DNA from: Myxococcota bacterium
GTDB lineage: Bacteria; Myxococcota_A; UBA9160; SMWR01
Length of the DNA: 51,895 nucleotides
Assembly: GCA_039030075.1 (NCBI GenBank)
Contig: JBCCEW010000014.1
Location: 1-51,895 of the forward strand
Direction of reading: 5' to 3'
Below the pieces are notes generated by a model. That model had not been told where the DNA came from. It was given only the letters and a program-made list of their open reading frames with translations, and did not search any database. The position numbers and the translations under genes are program-made. How positions within the stretch are numbered: the first letter of the stretch is position 1; each line of letters begins with the position of its first letter. Positions 31,179 to 40,145 of this stretch are shown here, piece after piece.

Positions 31179-31667
31179 GTGATGTCGCGGGCCCGCACGG
31201 ACGCCCTCCCCGCACGCACCTGGCTTGCCTGGGGCGGCTGGGCGCTGTGGACGGCGGTCGCCCTCGTACTCGGTGGCGACCGGTTCGACGCGGGCTCGAC
31301 GTCCCGCCTCCTCGTTGGCTTTGTCGAGTGGTGGTTCCCCGAAGCCGGCGCGGCCGAGATCGCTCGCTACGCCGGCATCGTCCGCAAGCTCGCCCACCCG
31401 GGCGTCTACGGCGTCCACGCCGCACTCGGCTTCTGGGCCCTCTTCGCGAGCCGCGTCCCGTCGGCGGGGCGCGCCGCATTGTGGGCGACCGGCGCGGCGC
31501 TCGGCGTCGCGATCCTCGACGAGACGCGTCAGGCGACCCTCGCGACTCGCACGGGCGCCGCGGGCGACGTGGTGCTCGACACGCTGGGCGCGGCGGCGGT
31601 GAGCTTCGCGCTCTGGCGCTGGCAGCGCGGCCACGGATACGCGCAAGAAAGGACGAGCCATGGCTGA
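31179..31667 (+). CDS. VanZ-like membrane protein
   Basis: The 162-aa protein has four hydrophobic segments and the VanZ-family signature: a conserved Asp after the first helix (GGDRF), KLAHPGVYGVHAALGFW in helix 2, and DETRQATLATRTGAAGDVVLDTLGA split across the loop before the last helix. VanZ-like proteins are linked to glycopeptide tolerance and other envelope traits, with unknown mechanism. The GTG at 31179 matches the leaderless -10 box; the adjacent ATG at 31182 is the alternative. It overlaps the AbgT gene by 8 nt. Confidence 0.82.
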   Translation: MMSRARTDALPARTWLAWGGWALWTAVALVLGGDRFDAGSTSRLLVGFVEWWFPEAGAAEIARYAGIVRKLAHPGVYGVHAALGFWALFASRVPSAGRAALWATGAALGVAILDETRQATLATRTGAAGDVVLDTLGAAAVSFALWRWQRGHGYAQERTSHG

Positions 31668-33312
31668 CGGACGGGACCGACGCGGCGGCCTCGAGGCTAT
31701 CGAGCGCATCGGGAATGCACTCCCCGATCCGGTCACCCTCTTTGCCGTAGGCGCACTGCTCGTCGCGCTGGGCGCCGAGTGGGCCGTCGCCAGCGACTGG
31801 GCGGTCACAAAGAACCTTACGCGCGACGTCACGGCACCACTCTTGACCGCCGACGGGTCTCCGGTCGTGGGTGCCGACGGCGAGGCCGTGCTGCAGGTCG
31901 TGCGAGACGCCGACGGTCGCCCCCAGCGAGAGGCGGTCGAGGTCGAGGTCCGCGCGCGCCGCCTGCTCGACGCCGAGGGCCTCTACTGGATCCTGGGCCA
32001 CCTGGTCTCGAACTTCACCGCGTTTCCCCCACTCGGGATCGTGCTCGTCGGCATGCTCGGCATCGGCCTCGCCGAACGCACCGGCTTCATCGGCGCCGCG
32101 CTGAAGGCCACCCTGATCGCCGTTCCCCGCGGCCTGCTGACGCCCGCCGTGTTCCTGGTCGGCGTCTTGTCGTCGCTGGGCCTCGACGCGGGCTACGTCG
32201 TGCTGCCGCCGGTCGCCGCCGCGCTGTTCCAGGCGGCGGGTCGGTCTCCCCTGGTCGGTATCGCGGCGGTGTTCGCCGGAGTCGCGGCGGGCTTCAGCGC
32301 GAACCTCGTCGTCACCAGCCTCGACCCGCTGCTCGCCGAGTTCAGCACGGTCAGCGCCGGCCTCCTCGACCCGACCTACGAAGTCGGCGCCCGCGCGAAC
32401 CTGTGGTTCATCCGGGCGTCGACCTTCCTGCTCACCGGCGTCGGCTGGGCGGTAACCGCCTTCTGGGTGGAGCCGCGCTTCGTCGACAAGCCCGCCGCCG
32501 AGGGCGGGCCCACTCCTCCGGAAGAGGCCGACCCGAACGCGGCCACCCTGATCCCCGACGAGACCCGCGGCCTGTGGATCGCGGGTGGCGTCACGCTGTT
32601 GGTGTTGATCGTGTTCGCCCTGGCGACCTGGATCCCGGGCGCCCCGCTCCATGGCATGGACGGCAAGTTCCCGCGCTGGGTGCGGGTGATCGTGCCCCTG
32701 CTCTTCCTGGGTTTCCTGATTCCCGGGCTCGTCTATGGGTTCGTCACCGGGCGCCTCTCGAACGATCGGGACGTCGCCACCGCCTTCGGCGAGATCATGG
32801 CGAGCATGGGGCCCTACATCGTGCTGGCCTTCTTTGCCGCCCAGTTCATCGCCTGGTTCGGCCACACGAACCTCGGCGAGATGCTCGCGATCACGGGCGG
32901 AAGAGCCCTCGCATCCGCCGGTCTGCCCGCGCCGCTGCTGATGGTCGGGTTCATCGGCGTCGTCGCGATCGGCAACCTGTTCATCGGCTCGATGTCAGCG
33001 AAGTACGCGTTCTTCGCCCCGGTCTTCGTTCCCATGTTCATGGCGGCGGGCATCAGCCCCGAGCTGACCCAGGCCGCGTATCGCGTGGGCGACTCGGTCA
33101 GCAACGTGGTGACACCGCTCAACCCCTACGTCGTGATCATCCTGACCTTCCTGCGGCGCTACGTCCCGAGCGCTGGGATCGGCACGCTGGTCGCCCTGAT
33201 GATCCCCTATGCCCTCGCGTTCGGCCTCGTATGGAGCGTCCTGCTCGCGGTGTGGGTCGCGCTCGGAATCCCGCTCGGTCCCGAGGGCCCTCTCGACTAC
33301 GTCGCGCCGTGA
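31660..33312 (+). CDS. AbgT-family transporter
   Basis: The 550-aa protein is an AbgT-family carrier of the inner membrane, a group including the E. coli p-aminobenzoyl-glutamate importer AbgT and the sulfonamide exporter MtrF. It has about 11-13 membrane helices; RIGNALPDPVTLFAVGALLV, PPLGIVLVGMLGIGLAERTGF and the C-terminal GDSVSNVVTPLNPYVVI are classic family blocks. The periplasmic loop between helix 1 and 2 (residues 50-100) is longer than helix-connecting loops elsewhere. The substrate is unknown. The ATG overlaps VanZ by 8 nt, and cstA follows after 73 bp. Confidence 0.92.
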   Translation: MADGRDRRGGLEAIERIGNALPDPVTLFAVGALLVALGAEWAVASDWAVTKNLTRDVTAPLLTADGSPVVGADGEAVLQVVRDADGRPQREAVEVEVRARRLLDAEGLYWILGHLVSNFTAFPPLGIVLVGMLGIGLAERTGFIGAALKATLIAVPRGLLTPAVFLVGVLSSLGLDAGYVVLPPVAAALFQAAGRSPLVGIAAVFAGVAAGFSANLVVTSLDPLLAEFSTVSAGLLDPTYEVGARANLWFIRASTFLLTGVGWAVTAFWVEPRFVDKPAAEGGPTPPEEADPNAATLIPDETRGLWIAGGVTLLVLIVFALATWIPGAPLHGMDGKFPRWVRVIVPLLFLGFLIPGLVYGFVTGRLSNDRDVATAFGEIMASMGPYIVLAFFAAQFIAWFGHTNLGEMLAITGGRALASAGLPAPLLMVGFIGVVAIGNLFIGSMSAKYAFFAPVFVPMFMAAGISPELTQAAYRVGDSVSNVVTPLNPYVVIILTFLRRYVPSAGIGTLVALMIPYALAFGLVWSVLLAVWVALGIPLGPEGPLDYVAP

Positions 33313-33385
33313 CCGCCCCGCGCAACCCACGCGTGATAGCTTGGCGCGGCGTCACGCCCTCGCGCCGACGTAAGGAGCCCATTGC

Positions 33386-35053
33386 ATGAACGCCGCCTGG
33401 TTGGCCCTGGCCACCGTCGCCGCCTTCGCCCTCGGCTATCGCTTCTACTCCCGGTTCCTCTCCGAACGCGTGTTCGGCTTGCGCGGCGACGAGCCGGTCC
33501 CGGCGATCGAGCACGAGGACGGCGTCGACTTCGTGCCGACCCGCAAGGACGTGCTCTGGGGCCACCACTTCACCTCGATCGCCGGCGCGGCCCCGATCGT
33601 GGGTCCGGCCATCGCCGTGATCTGGGGATGGCTGCCCGCGCTGGTCTGGGTGGTGGTGGGAACGATCTTCATGGGCGCCGTGCACGACTTCTCGGCCCTC
33701 GTGATCAGCCTCCGCCACCAGGGGAAATCGATCGGCGAGGTCGCGGGGAGCGTGATCGGCCCCCGCACCCGAACCCTCTTCCTGCTGATCATCTCGGTCC
33801 TGATCTGGATCGTGCTCGCGGTGTTCGCCTTCATCATCGGCACCCTGTTCCACGGCAACCCGGGCTCGATCTTCCCGATCTGGGTGCAGATCGTCGCCGC
33901 CCTGGCGCTCGGCTGGGGCGTCTATCGCGGCGGGTTCTCGCTCTTCGGGCCATCGCTGGTGGCCTACCTCGCCCTGCTCACGGCGATCTTCTACGGCAAT
34001 GCCTTCGCCGAGGCCTTCCCGGTGCTGGGTGAGATCTCGGTGGGAACCTGGGTGTGGATCCTGCTGATCTACTCCTTCATCGCCTCCGTGCTGCCCGTTT
34101 GGCTGCTCCTCCAACCGCGCGACTACCTGAACGCGCACCAGTTGATCACCGGGCTGTCGCTGCTCGTGCTCGGCTTGATCGTGCTGCGGCCCGAAGTCCA
34201 GGCACCGGTCATCAATCCGAACCCGGAAGGCGCGCCGCCGATGATCCCCTTCCTGTTCATCACCATTGCGTGCGGCGCCATCTCGGGCTTTCACGGCCTG
34301 GTGTCTTCGGGCACGACCTCGAAGCAGGTCGGCTGCATGACCGACGCACGACCGATCGGCTACGGCGGCATGCTCGGCGAGGGGTTGCTCGGCATGCTCG
34401 CCGTGCTCGCCGCCACGGCCGGATTCGCGAGCGGGGCCGAGTGGCATGGTCACTACGCGAGCTGGGGCGCGGCGAACGGGCTCTCGGCGAAGCTGGACGC
34501 GTTCGTGAGCGGCGGCGCGACCTTCGTGGCGAGTCTCGGCATCGCCCACGAGACGGCGAAGACCTTCATCGCGGTGATGGTGATCGCCTTCGCCGCGACC
34601 TCCCTCGACACCGGCGCCCGGATCCAGCGCCTGATCATCGCCGAGCTCGCAGAAACCCACGGCGTGCCAGCCCTCACGAACCGCTACGTCGCGGGAGCCG
34701 TCGGGATTGCCGCGGCGCTCGCGCTGGCGGTCACCCAGGCCGGCGGCCAGGGCGGCCTGATCCTGTGGCCGCTCTTCGGCACGACCAACCAGCTCGTCGC
34801 CGGGGTGACGCTCCTGATCGTGTCCGTGTGGCTGCGCCAGCAGGGACGTCCGGTCGTGTACACCCTGGCGCCGATGATCTTCGTCGGCATCGCCACCGTG
34901 TTCTCGATGTTCGGAGAGGTGCGGGGCTACTTCGACGACTTCGGTGAGCGCGGCCTGCTCGCGGTCCTGGGCACCACGATCCTGCTGCTCGATCTCTGGG
35001 TGATCTTCGAAGGCATGCGCGTGCTCGCGAGCACGCGCGCGCGGGAAGCCTGA
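33386..35053 (+). CDS. cstA: CstA-family carbon starvation/peptide or pyruvate transporter
   Basis: The 555-aa inner-membrane protein has the CstA start (LGYRFYSRFLSERVFGL, then VPTRKDVLWGHHFTSIAGAAPIVGPA) and many membrane helices. FHGLVSSGTTSKQ and DTGARIQR are further family blocks. CstA proteins import peptides or pyruvate and are usually induced when carbon runs out. At 555 residues it matches the shorter CstA class rather than the 700-residue E. coli form. AAGGAG lies before the ATG, and a TGATAGCTT near 33335 could be part of a promoter. It ends three bases before the SDR gene, so the two are co-transcribed. Confidence 0.93.
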   Translation: MNAAWLALATVAAFALGYRFYSRFLSERVFGLRGDEPVPAIEHEDGVDFVPTRKDVLWGHHFTSIAGAAPIVGPAIAVIWGWLPALVWVVVGTIFMGAVHDFSALVISLRHQGKSIGEVAGSVIGPRTRTLFLLIISVLIWIVLAVFAFIIGTLFHGNPGSIFPIWVQIVAALALGWGVYRGGFSLFGPSLVAYLALLTAIFYGNAFAEAFPVLGEISVGTWVWILLIYSFIASVLPVWLLLQPRDYLNAHQLITGLSLLVLGLIVLRPEVQAPVINPNPEGAPPMIPFLFITIACGAISGFHGLVSSGTTSKQVGCMTDARPIGYGGMLGEGLLGMLAVLAATAGFASGAEWHGHYASWGAANGLSAKLDAFVSGGATFVASLGIAHETAKTFIAVMVIAFAATSLDTGARIQRLIIAELAETHGVPALTNRYVAGAVGIAAALALAVTQAGGQGGLILWPLFGTTNQLVAGVTLLIVSVWLRQQGRPVVYTLAPMIFVGIATVFSMFGEVRGYFDDFGERGLLAVLGTTILLLDLWVIFEGMRVLASTRAREA

Positions 35054-35056
35054 GCG

Positions 35057-35908
35057 ATGGACGTCTCCCGACTCGAGGGACGCCACGTCGCCATCACCGG
35101 TGCCGGAAGTGGCATCGGTCGCGCCACCGCCCTCGCCTTCGCGCGCCGCGGCGGGTCGCTCGAGCTTTGCGATCTCTCACGCGATCGGCTCGAGGCCGTC
35201 GAACGAGACGCCCTGCGTCTCGGCGCCGGCGCGGTCCACACCGCCACAGTCGACGTGGCGAGCGCCGAGCAGATGGAGCGTTGGGCGGCGGACGTGCACG
35301 CCCGCGTCGGGGCGCTCGATGTGCTCGTCAACAACGCCGGCGTGGCGATTGGCGGTGGCTTTCTCGACACGTCCCTCGAAGACTGGGCGTGGATCCTGGG
35401 CATCAATACCCGGGGCGTCGTCCACGGCTGTCATTTCTTCCTGCCACCGATGGTGGCCGGCGGGCGCGGCGGACACGTCGTCAACGTCGCGTCGGCGGCG
35501 GGCCTCGCCGCGAGCGAAGTGCTCAGCGCCTACAGCACGACCAAATTCTCGGTGGTCGGCCTCTCCGAAGCGCTGCGCCTCGAACTCGAGCCCCATCGCA
35601 TCGGCGTCACCTGTGTCTGCCCCGGCTTCGTCAACACGCCGATCACCCGCGCCACGCGTCTGGTCGGCCCCATCGACTCCAAAGACGCCCGAGCCGAGAT
35701 CGTGCGCACCTACGAGAAGCGCAACTACGGCCCCGAGCGCGTGGCCGACGGCATCCTCCGCGCGATCGAAAAGGACAAGCCGCTCGCCGTGATCACCCCC
35801 GAGGCGTACGCGTTGTACTACTTGAAGCGCTTCGCCCCCGGGGTACTGCGCTGGGCCAGCCGTCGCCTTGGTGTCACGATGCGCGAGCGGCTGGGCCTGC
35901 CAGGCTGA
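35057..35908 (+). CDS. short-chain dehydrogenase/reductase
   Basis: The 283-aa classical SDR has TGAGSGIG for NAD(P) binding at residues 13-20, the NNAG motif, an active-site Ser in VNVASAAGL and the YSTTKFS catalytic Tyr/Lys. Acidic residues after strand 2 (LCDLSRD) favour NAD(H). The C-terminal 40 residues form an amphipathic or hydrophobic tail (YALYYLKRFAPGVLRW) seen in lipid-directed SDRs. Its substrate is probably a hydrophobic alcohol or ketone, not determined. It begins three bases after cstA and is followed by a terminator hairpin. Confidence 0.9.
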   Translation: MDVSRLEGRHVAITGAGSGIGRATALAFARRGGSLELCDLSRDRLEAVERDALRLGAGAVHTATVDVASAEQMERWAADVHARVGALDVLVNNAGVAIGGGFLDTSLEDWAWILGINTRGVVHGCHFFLPPMVAGGRGGHVVNVASAAGLAASEVLSAYSTTKFSVVGLSEALRLELEPHRIGVTCVCPGFVNTPITRATRLVGPIDSKDARAEIVRTYEKRNYGPERVADGILRAIEKDKPLAVITPEAYALYYLKRFAPGVLRWASRRLGVTMRERLGLPG

Positions 35909-35919
35909 GCGCCGAAACA

Positions 35920-35938
35920 CCGGGGAGAGTTGCCCCGG
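35920..35938 (+). terminator. hairpin after the cstA-SDR operon
   Basis: CCGGGG-(7 nt)-CCCCGG begins 12 bases after the SDR stop. A second weaker stem and TTCTTCTT follow. It is the likely end of the rightward operon. Confidence 0.55.
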
Positions 35939-36299
35939 ATGCCCGATTCTTCTTGGGCCTGCCGATTTCGAGGCGTACACTTCGAGTGACGGTTGCGCTC
36001 TACGGCGCGAGGAGACCGAGGTTTCGTTCCGCCGCCGAAATCACCCGGCCATAGGAATGCAACCGTCTCTCGGCGACGGCGGAAACGAACGGGACAGCGG
36101 GTCCGTTCCGCCCAGGAGCGGACACGAGGGTCGCCCGGCCAACGGCCGCCCAGGCCGCGAACCGCAGGACGACGCTCGGCGCGTCCCAGGCGCGAGTGTG
36201 CTTTCCGGACCCGGGAGCATCCAACACTCGGACGGAGTTCGAGGCGCGTCTGCGAGCGCAACGGCGCGGTCGCAGAACGGCACATCACCCCGCCAAGAC

Positions 36300-36334
36300 C
36301 CTCGGCGCTCTTGGCTCCAAGGCATACGCCGAGG
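36300..36334 (-). terminator. strong nested hairpin downstream of the histidine phosphatase gene
   Basis: CCTCGGCG and CGCCGAGG form an 8-bp outer stem enclosing CTTG-GCTC-CAAG. It lies 67 bases past the phosphatase stop. No T-run follows, so it is a probable rather than certain terminator. Confidence 0.4.
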
Positions 36335-36400
36335 ACACTCCGTCCACCACCCAGGTTCGCCCCGTCGGAGGCCCGGAAAGCCCTCGCCGCCCCGGCCGGC

Positions 36401-36949
36401 TCAGGCTCGAGACGCCCAGTCCGCGTCCAGCGCCCAGGTCGCGACTCCCGTGTTCTCCAGTTCGGTTCCGGGCAGGAGCGCACGAACGACACCCAGGTGC
36501 GTCACGACGATCAGGTCGGTGTCGGGGAACCGGGCGGCGTAGCCCGCGAACGTGGCGCGCACCCGGCGGCGAATGTCCGCCCGCGACTCGGCCCCTCCCG
36601 CCGCGACCTCGGGTTCCTCCGCCTCGAAACGCGCGAGCCGATCCGCATCGCGCGCCTCGATCTCGGATCGGGTACGGCCCGACCAGTCTCCGACGTCGAG
36701 TTCGCGGAGGCCCGGATCCAGCTCGGGAGCCAGCCGCAGGCGGCGCCCGATCGCACCCGCCGTCTCGACGGCGCGGGCCAGGTCGCTCGCCAGCAGGCGC
36801 GCGGCGGGCATGCCGGCCAGGTCCTGGGCGACGGCCTTCGCCTGGCGCCGCCCGGTCTCGGAGAGCGGAGGGTTGGCCTGCCCCTGCCAGCGTCCCAGGG
36901 CGTTCCAGGTCGATTCGGCATGGCGTACCAGGAGCAGCCGGGTCGTCAC
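36401..36949 (-). CDS. histidine phosphatase family protein (phosphoglycerate mutase-like)
   Basis: The 182-aa protein starts with VTTRLLLVRHAEST, the RHG/RHA catalytic motif with the phospho-accepting His, followed by NPPLSETGRRQA, ASDLARAVETA and the second His in DLIVVTHLGVVRALL. The group removes phosphate from sugars, cobalamin intermediates or other metabolites; the substrate cannot be told from sequence. The GTG at 36949 is fixed by TATGCT six bases upstream and the lack of any in-frame ATG or ribosome site. It is divergent from csoR-copA. Confidence 0.9.
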   Translation of the reverse strand: MTTRLLLVRHAESTWNALGRWQGQANPPLSETGRRQAKAVAQDLAGMPAARLLASDLARAVETAGAIGRRLRLAPELDPGLRELDVGDWSGRTRSEIEARDADRLARFEAEEPEVAAGGAESRADIRRRVRATFAGYAARFPDTDLIVVTHLGVVRALLPGTELENTGVATWALDADWASRA

Positions 36950-36955
36950 GCGGGC

Positions 36956-36961
36956 AGCATA
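36956..36961 (-). promoter_or_regulatory. -10 box for a leaderless histidine phosphatase mRNA
   Basis: TATGCT on the minus strand, six bases (GCCCGC), then GTG at 36949. The same hexamer precedes the ATP-grasp ligase. The CsoR palindrome begins nine bases further upstream and could affect both directions. Confidence 0.55.
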
Positions 36962-36969
36962 GCCTTCCG

Positions 36970-36988
36970 ACCCCACCCCGGGTGGGGT
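36970..36988. promoter_or_regulatory. probable CsoR operator, perfect 19-bp palindrome
   Basis: ACCCCACCC-C-GGGTGGGGT is a perfect 9-1-9 inverted repeat in the gap between the phosphatase and csoR. CsoR repressors bind GC-rich dyads of this kind, with C-runs and G-runs facing each other. TACCCT at 36988-36993, a possible -10 box for csoR-copA, abuts it, so a bound repressor would block RNA polymerase. Confidence 0.7.
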
Positions 36989-37042
36989 ACCCTCCCCTCG
37001 CGACTCGGCCCGTTGGATCGGCCACGCCACTCGGAGGTCCCG

Positions 37043-37342
37043 ATGAAGCCCGAGCACAAGCGCAGCGCCTCGAACCGGCTCAAGACCGTGCAGGGCCACG
37101 TCGCGGCCGTGCTCCAGATGGTCGAGGAAGAGCGCTACTGCCCCGAGATCATGAAGCAGGTCTCGGCGCTGCAGGGGTCCCTCGAGCGCCTGAACCGCGT
37201 GCTGCTCCAGAACCATCTGGAGACCTGCGTTCCCCGAGCGATCGCCGAGAAGCGCGGCGAACAGATCGTCGCCGAGCTCCTGGAGACGCTCCGGTACACC
37301 GCTGCGGTGACCGGCCCCGCCCCCGGATCCTCTGACGCATGA
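37043..37342 (+). CDS. csoR: copper-sensing repressor, CsoR family
   Basis: The 99-aa all-helical protein has the DUF156 fold and the Cu(I) ligands Cys33, His58 and Cys62, with the spacing C-x24-H-x3-C of mycobacterial CsoR (Cys36, His61, Cys65). FrmR and RcnR differ at these sites. Without copper it should sit on the palindrome at 36970-36988 and repress csoR-copA; Cu(I) releases it. GGAGG lies five bases before the ATG. Its stop overlaps the copA start by 4 nt (ATGA), so sensor and pump are made together. Confidence 0.93.
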   Translation: MKPEHKRSASNRLKTVQGHVAAVLQMVEEERYCPEIMKQVSALQGSLERLNRVLLQNHLETCVPRAIAEKRGEQIVAELLETLRYTAAVTGPAPGSSDA

Positions 37343-39507
37343 CCGCCCTCGCCGCCGAGCGCTACCGCGTCGAGGGGATGCGCTGCGCCGGCTGTGCGTC
37401 CCGCATCGAGGGGCTGCTGCGTGCCGTCCCCGGTGTCGACGCCGCCGAGGTGAGCTTCGCGGCCGGCTCCGCCCGCGTCGCCGGAGAGGCCGCGGACGAG
37501 GCGTTGGCCGCGGCGCTCGAGGACGCGGGCTACGCCCTGCACCCGGCGGACACGGCGCACCCCACCGACCTGCGAGCCGAAGCCGCGCGCGAAGGGCGAC
37601 GCGCCGCGTGGTCGGCAGCGCTCACGCTCCCGCTCTTCGCGCTCGCGATGGCGGCTCCCGACACCCCGGCCAATCGCGCCGCCCAGCTGGCACTCGCGCT
37701 GCCCGTCGTCTTCGGCTGTGGCGCGGTGTTTCACCGCGGGGCCTGGCGGCGCGCCCGACACGCCACCGCCGACATGGACACGCTGATCTCTCTCGGGACC
37801 CTCGCAGCACTGCTCGCGTCGGCCCTCGCCTGGCAACGCGGCGCACCGCTCTTCTTCGAAACCGCCGCCATGATCGTGACCTTCGTCTGCTTCGGGCGCT
37901 GGCTGGAATTGCGTGCCCGGGCTCGCGCCTCGGATGCGGTGAGCGGCCTCGCGGCGCTCCTCCCCGACCGTGCGCGGGTCTGGCGCGATGGAGACGAAGT
38001 CGAGGTGGCGCTCGACGCTCTCCGCGTGGGCGACGTGCTGGTGCTCCGACCGGGCGACCGGGTTCCGGCCGACGCCTGCGTCCTCGAGGGTCGGGGCAGC
38101 TTCGACGAGAGTCAGTTCACGGGCGAGGCAATCCCCGTCACCCGCGACGAAGGCGACCCACTGCGCGCGGGCACGCGCAACGCGGATGGGTTCCTGCGCG
38201 CCCGGTTGGAGTCGCTGGGCGAAGACACCCGGCTCGCGGCGGTCGCAAGGCTCGTCGAGGACACCCAAGCCAGCCGCGCACCGATCCAAGCCTGGGTGGA
38301 CCGGGTCGCCGCGATCTTCGTCCCGGGCGTACTCGCCGTCGCGGCGCTCACCTTCGCGGTCTGGGCGTGGCTCGGCGCGGAAGGTGCGGCTTTGTGGGGG
38401 CCCGCCATCGCGGTGCTGGTCGTCGCGTGCCCGTGCGCCTTGGGTCTCGCCACACCGACGGCGATCGCTGCAGGCAGTGGACGCGGCGCCGAGCTGGGCG
38501 TGCTGTTCCGAACGGCCGACGCCTTCGAGCGAGCCGGGCAGATCGACGCGATCGCCTTCGACAAGACCGGCACGCTCACCGAGGGTCGGCCCGAACTCCT
38601 CGGCATCTTCGGAACGCCGAAACCCGACGTACTCCTCGGCCAGGCCGCCGCCGTCGAAACCGGAAGCGAGCATCCATTGGGGCGCGCCCTCGTATCCGCC
38701 GCGCACGACCGCGGCCTCGCGCTCCCGACCGCGCGAAACTTCGAAGCGCGCGTCGGCGACGGTGCCGAGGCCGAGGTCGAGGACCGATCCATCCGCGTCG
38801 GGAGCCTCAGCTGGCTGGCCGCGAGCGGCGCTTCCCCGAACGCGGAGCAACAGGCCGCCGTAGACGCCGCGGATGCGGATGGCGACACCTGCATCGGTGT
38901 CGCCATCGACGGAGTGCTGGCCGGCGTGTTCGTGCTCCAGGACCCGTTGCGGTCTGGCGTTCGCGAGACGTTGGCGCGCCTGCGCGACGCGGGACACGCA
39001 CTGGCGCTCTGGTCGGGCGATCGGGAGGCGCCGGTGCGTCGGGTGGCCGACGCGCTCGGAATCACTCGGATCGGCTGGCGATTGTCCCCAGACGACAAGG
39101 CGGAGGACGTCGCGCGCTGGCAGGCGGAAGGCCGTCGCGTCGCCTTCGTGGGAGATGGCATCAACGATGCCGCCGCCCTCGCACGCGCCGACCTCGGTCT
39201 GGCGATCGGTACCGGTACCGATCTCGCCCGCGACAGCGGCGATGCGGTGCTCGTCTCGGGGGACCCGAGCCGGGTGGCCGTCACCTTGGAGCTGGCAGCT
39301 CGCACCCGACGGACGATTCGCCAGAATCTCGTCTGGGCCTTCGGCTACAACCTCGCCGCGCTTCCGATCGCGGCAGCCGGTGGCTTGTCGCCGATGTTGG
39401 CCGCTGCCGCGATGGCGGCGTCGAGTGTCTGCGTCGTCAGCAACAGTCTGCGCCTGCGGCGCACCCGACTCGCCGGCGCGCTCCCGCTGGAATCAGTCGC
39501 CCGCTAG
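37339..39507 (+). CDS. copA: copper-exporting P1B-type ATPase
   Basis: The 722-aa pump exports Cu(I) across the inner membrane. It has one N-terminal HMA domain (GMRCAGC, Cys16 and Cys19), the transmembrane CPC at 364-366, the phosphorylated Asp408 in DKTGTLT, the SEHPLG motif and the GDGINDAA hinge. YNLAALP and MAASSVCVVSNSLRL near the C-terminus match the other two Cu(I)-site signatures, so it belongs to the P1B-1 class. Control is by CsoR upstream. The stop shares its CTAG with the convergent nrsF stop. Confidence 0.96.
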   Translation: MTALAAERYRVEGMRCAGCASRIEGLLRAVPGVDAAEVSFAAGSARVAGEAADEALAAALEDAGYALHPADTAHPTDLRAEAAREGRRAAWSAALTLPLFALAMAAPDTPANRAAQLALALPVVFGCGAVFHRGAWRRARHATADMDTLISLGTLAALLASALAWQRGAPLFFETAAMIVTFVCFGRWLELRARARASDAVSGLAALLPDRARVWRDGDEVEVALDALRVGDVLVLRPGDRVPADACVLEGRGSFDESQFTGEAIPVTRDEGDPLRAGTRNADGFLRARLESLGEDTRLAAVARLVEDTQASRAPIQAWVDRVAAIFVPGVLAVAALTFAVWAWLGAEGAALWGPAIAVLVVACPCALGLATPTAIAAGSGRGAELGVLFRTADAFERAGQIDAIAFDKTGTLTEGRPELLGIFGTPKPDVLLGQAAAVETGSEHPLGRALVSAAHDRGLALPTARNFEARVGDGAEAEVEDRSIRVGSLSWLAASGASPNAEQQAAVDAADADGDTCIGVAIDGVLAGVFVLQDPLRSGVRETLARLRDAGHALALWSGDREAPVRRVADALGITRIGWRLSPDDKAEDVARWQAEGRRVAFVGDGINDAAALARADLGLAIGTGTDLARDSGDAVLVSGDPSRVAVTLELAARTRRTIRQNLVWAFGYNLAALPIAAAGGLSPMLAAAAMAASSVCVVSNSLRLRRTRLAGALPLESVAR

Positions 39508-40145
39508 GCGCTGCGCTGACGCAGCCAGAGCGCTGCGGGCGCCGCCAACAACAACGCGGCGAGCAAGGGGCCCGCCGAGTGGGCCGCGAACAGGTGGAGC
39601 CCCTCCGCCCACGGGCACATGGCCAGGGCCGCGAGAGCACCGAGGCCCAGAGCCGCCGAGACGCCCAGCCAGCTCGAGAGGCCCAGATTCGGAGCGAAGC
39701 CGCGGGCCAGGAAGCCGAGCAGAACGCCAACCGGCAGGAGCGACAGCAGCACGGAACGCGCGAGACAGGCCCCGTCCGTCGCGGCCGACAGATGACGCGG
39801 GTGTCCCCAACCCACTGACGCCCCGATGCCGAGGGCGATCAGTGAGCCAAGCAAACACACGGCGGTCCCGAAGCGCGCCAGGCGCTCGCGCCCGGGAACC
39901 GCGCTCGCGAGCCCGAGCAAACCACCGATCCCGACGGCACCCAGGGCCACGAAGATCCCGCCGTAGGAGGGCATCTCCCACGCGTGATGACTCGGCCAGG
40001 CCGTCCCGCCTAGCCACATCGAGCCCACGATCCCGAGGGCCCACAACCCGAGCGCCGCGGCCCAGAGGGCGCGCAAGCGCGGCAGCAGCTTCACCGGCTC
40101 GAGGTCGCGCGCGAGATCGCGTACCAGCTGTTCGTTCGACTTCAC
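39504..40145 (-). CDS. nrsF: NrsF-type (DUF1109) membrane anti-sigma factor
   Basis: The 213-aa inner-membrane protein has six hydrophobic segments and the NrsF start: MKSNEQLVRDLARDLEPVK with a charged cytoplasmic N-terminus. In Caulobacter and Bradyrhizobium-type systems NrsF/OsrA holds a SigF-like ECF sigma factor until metal or oxidant stress is sensed through periplasmic Cys residues; here CLLGS, DGACLARS and AMCPWAEGLHLF supply candidates. It begins at GTG (40145) overlapping the sigma stop by 4 nt, so both are translated together. Confidence 0.85.
   Translation of the reverse strand: MKSNEQLVRDLARDLEPVKLLPRLRALWAAALGLWALGIVGSMWLGGTAWPSHHAWEMPSYGGIFVALGAVGIGGLLGLASAVPGRERLARFGTAVCLLGSLIALGIGASVGWGHPRHLSAATDGACLARSVLLSLLPVGVLLGFLARGFAPNLGLSSWLGVSAALGLGALAALAMCPWAEGLHLFAAHSAGPLLAALLLAAPAALWLRQRSA

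Larger units (their letters stand above)
35909..36400. other. 492-bp gene-free region between convergent genes
   Basis: Both flanking genes end here, so little should be needed beyond terminators. I see two clear hairpins (35920-35938 and 36300-36334) and an imperfect long-range pairing between GTTTCGTTCCGCCGCC near 36021 and its near-complement around 36074-36092. GCCGAAATCACC at 36034 echoes a motif in two other gaps. No reading frame has plausible composition. A small RNA is possible but not shown. Confidence 0.45.

Noticed and set aside
36000-36227. RNase P, 6S or tmRNA gene in the 35.9-36.4 kb gap
   Set aside because: I looked for their conserved core sequences on both strands and found none.
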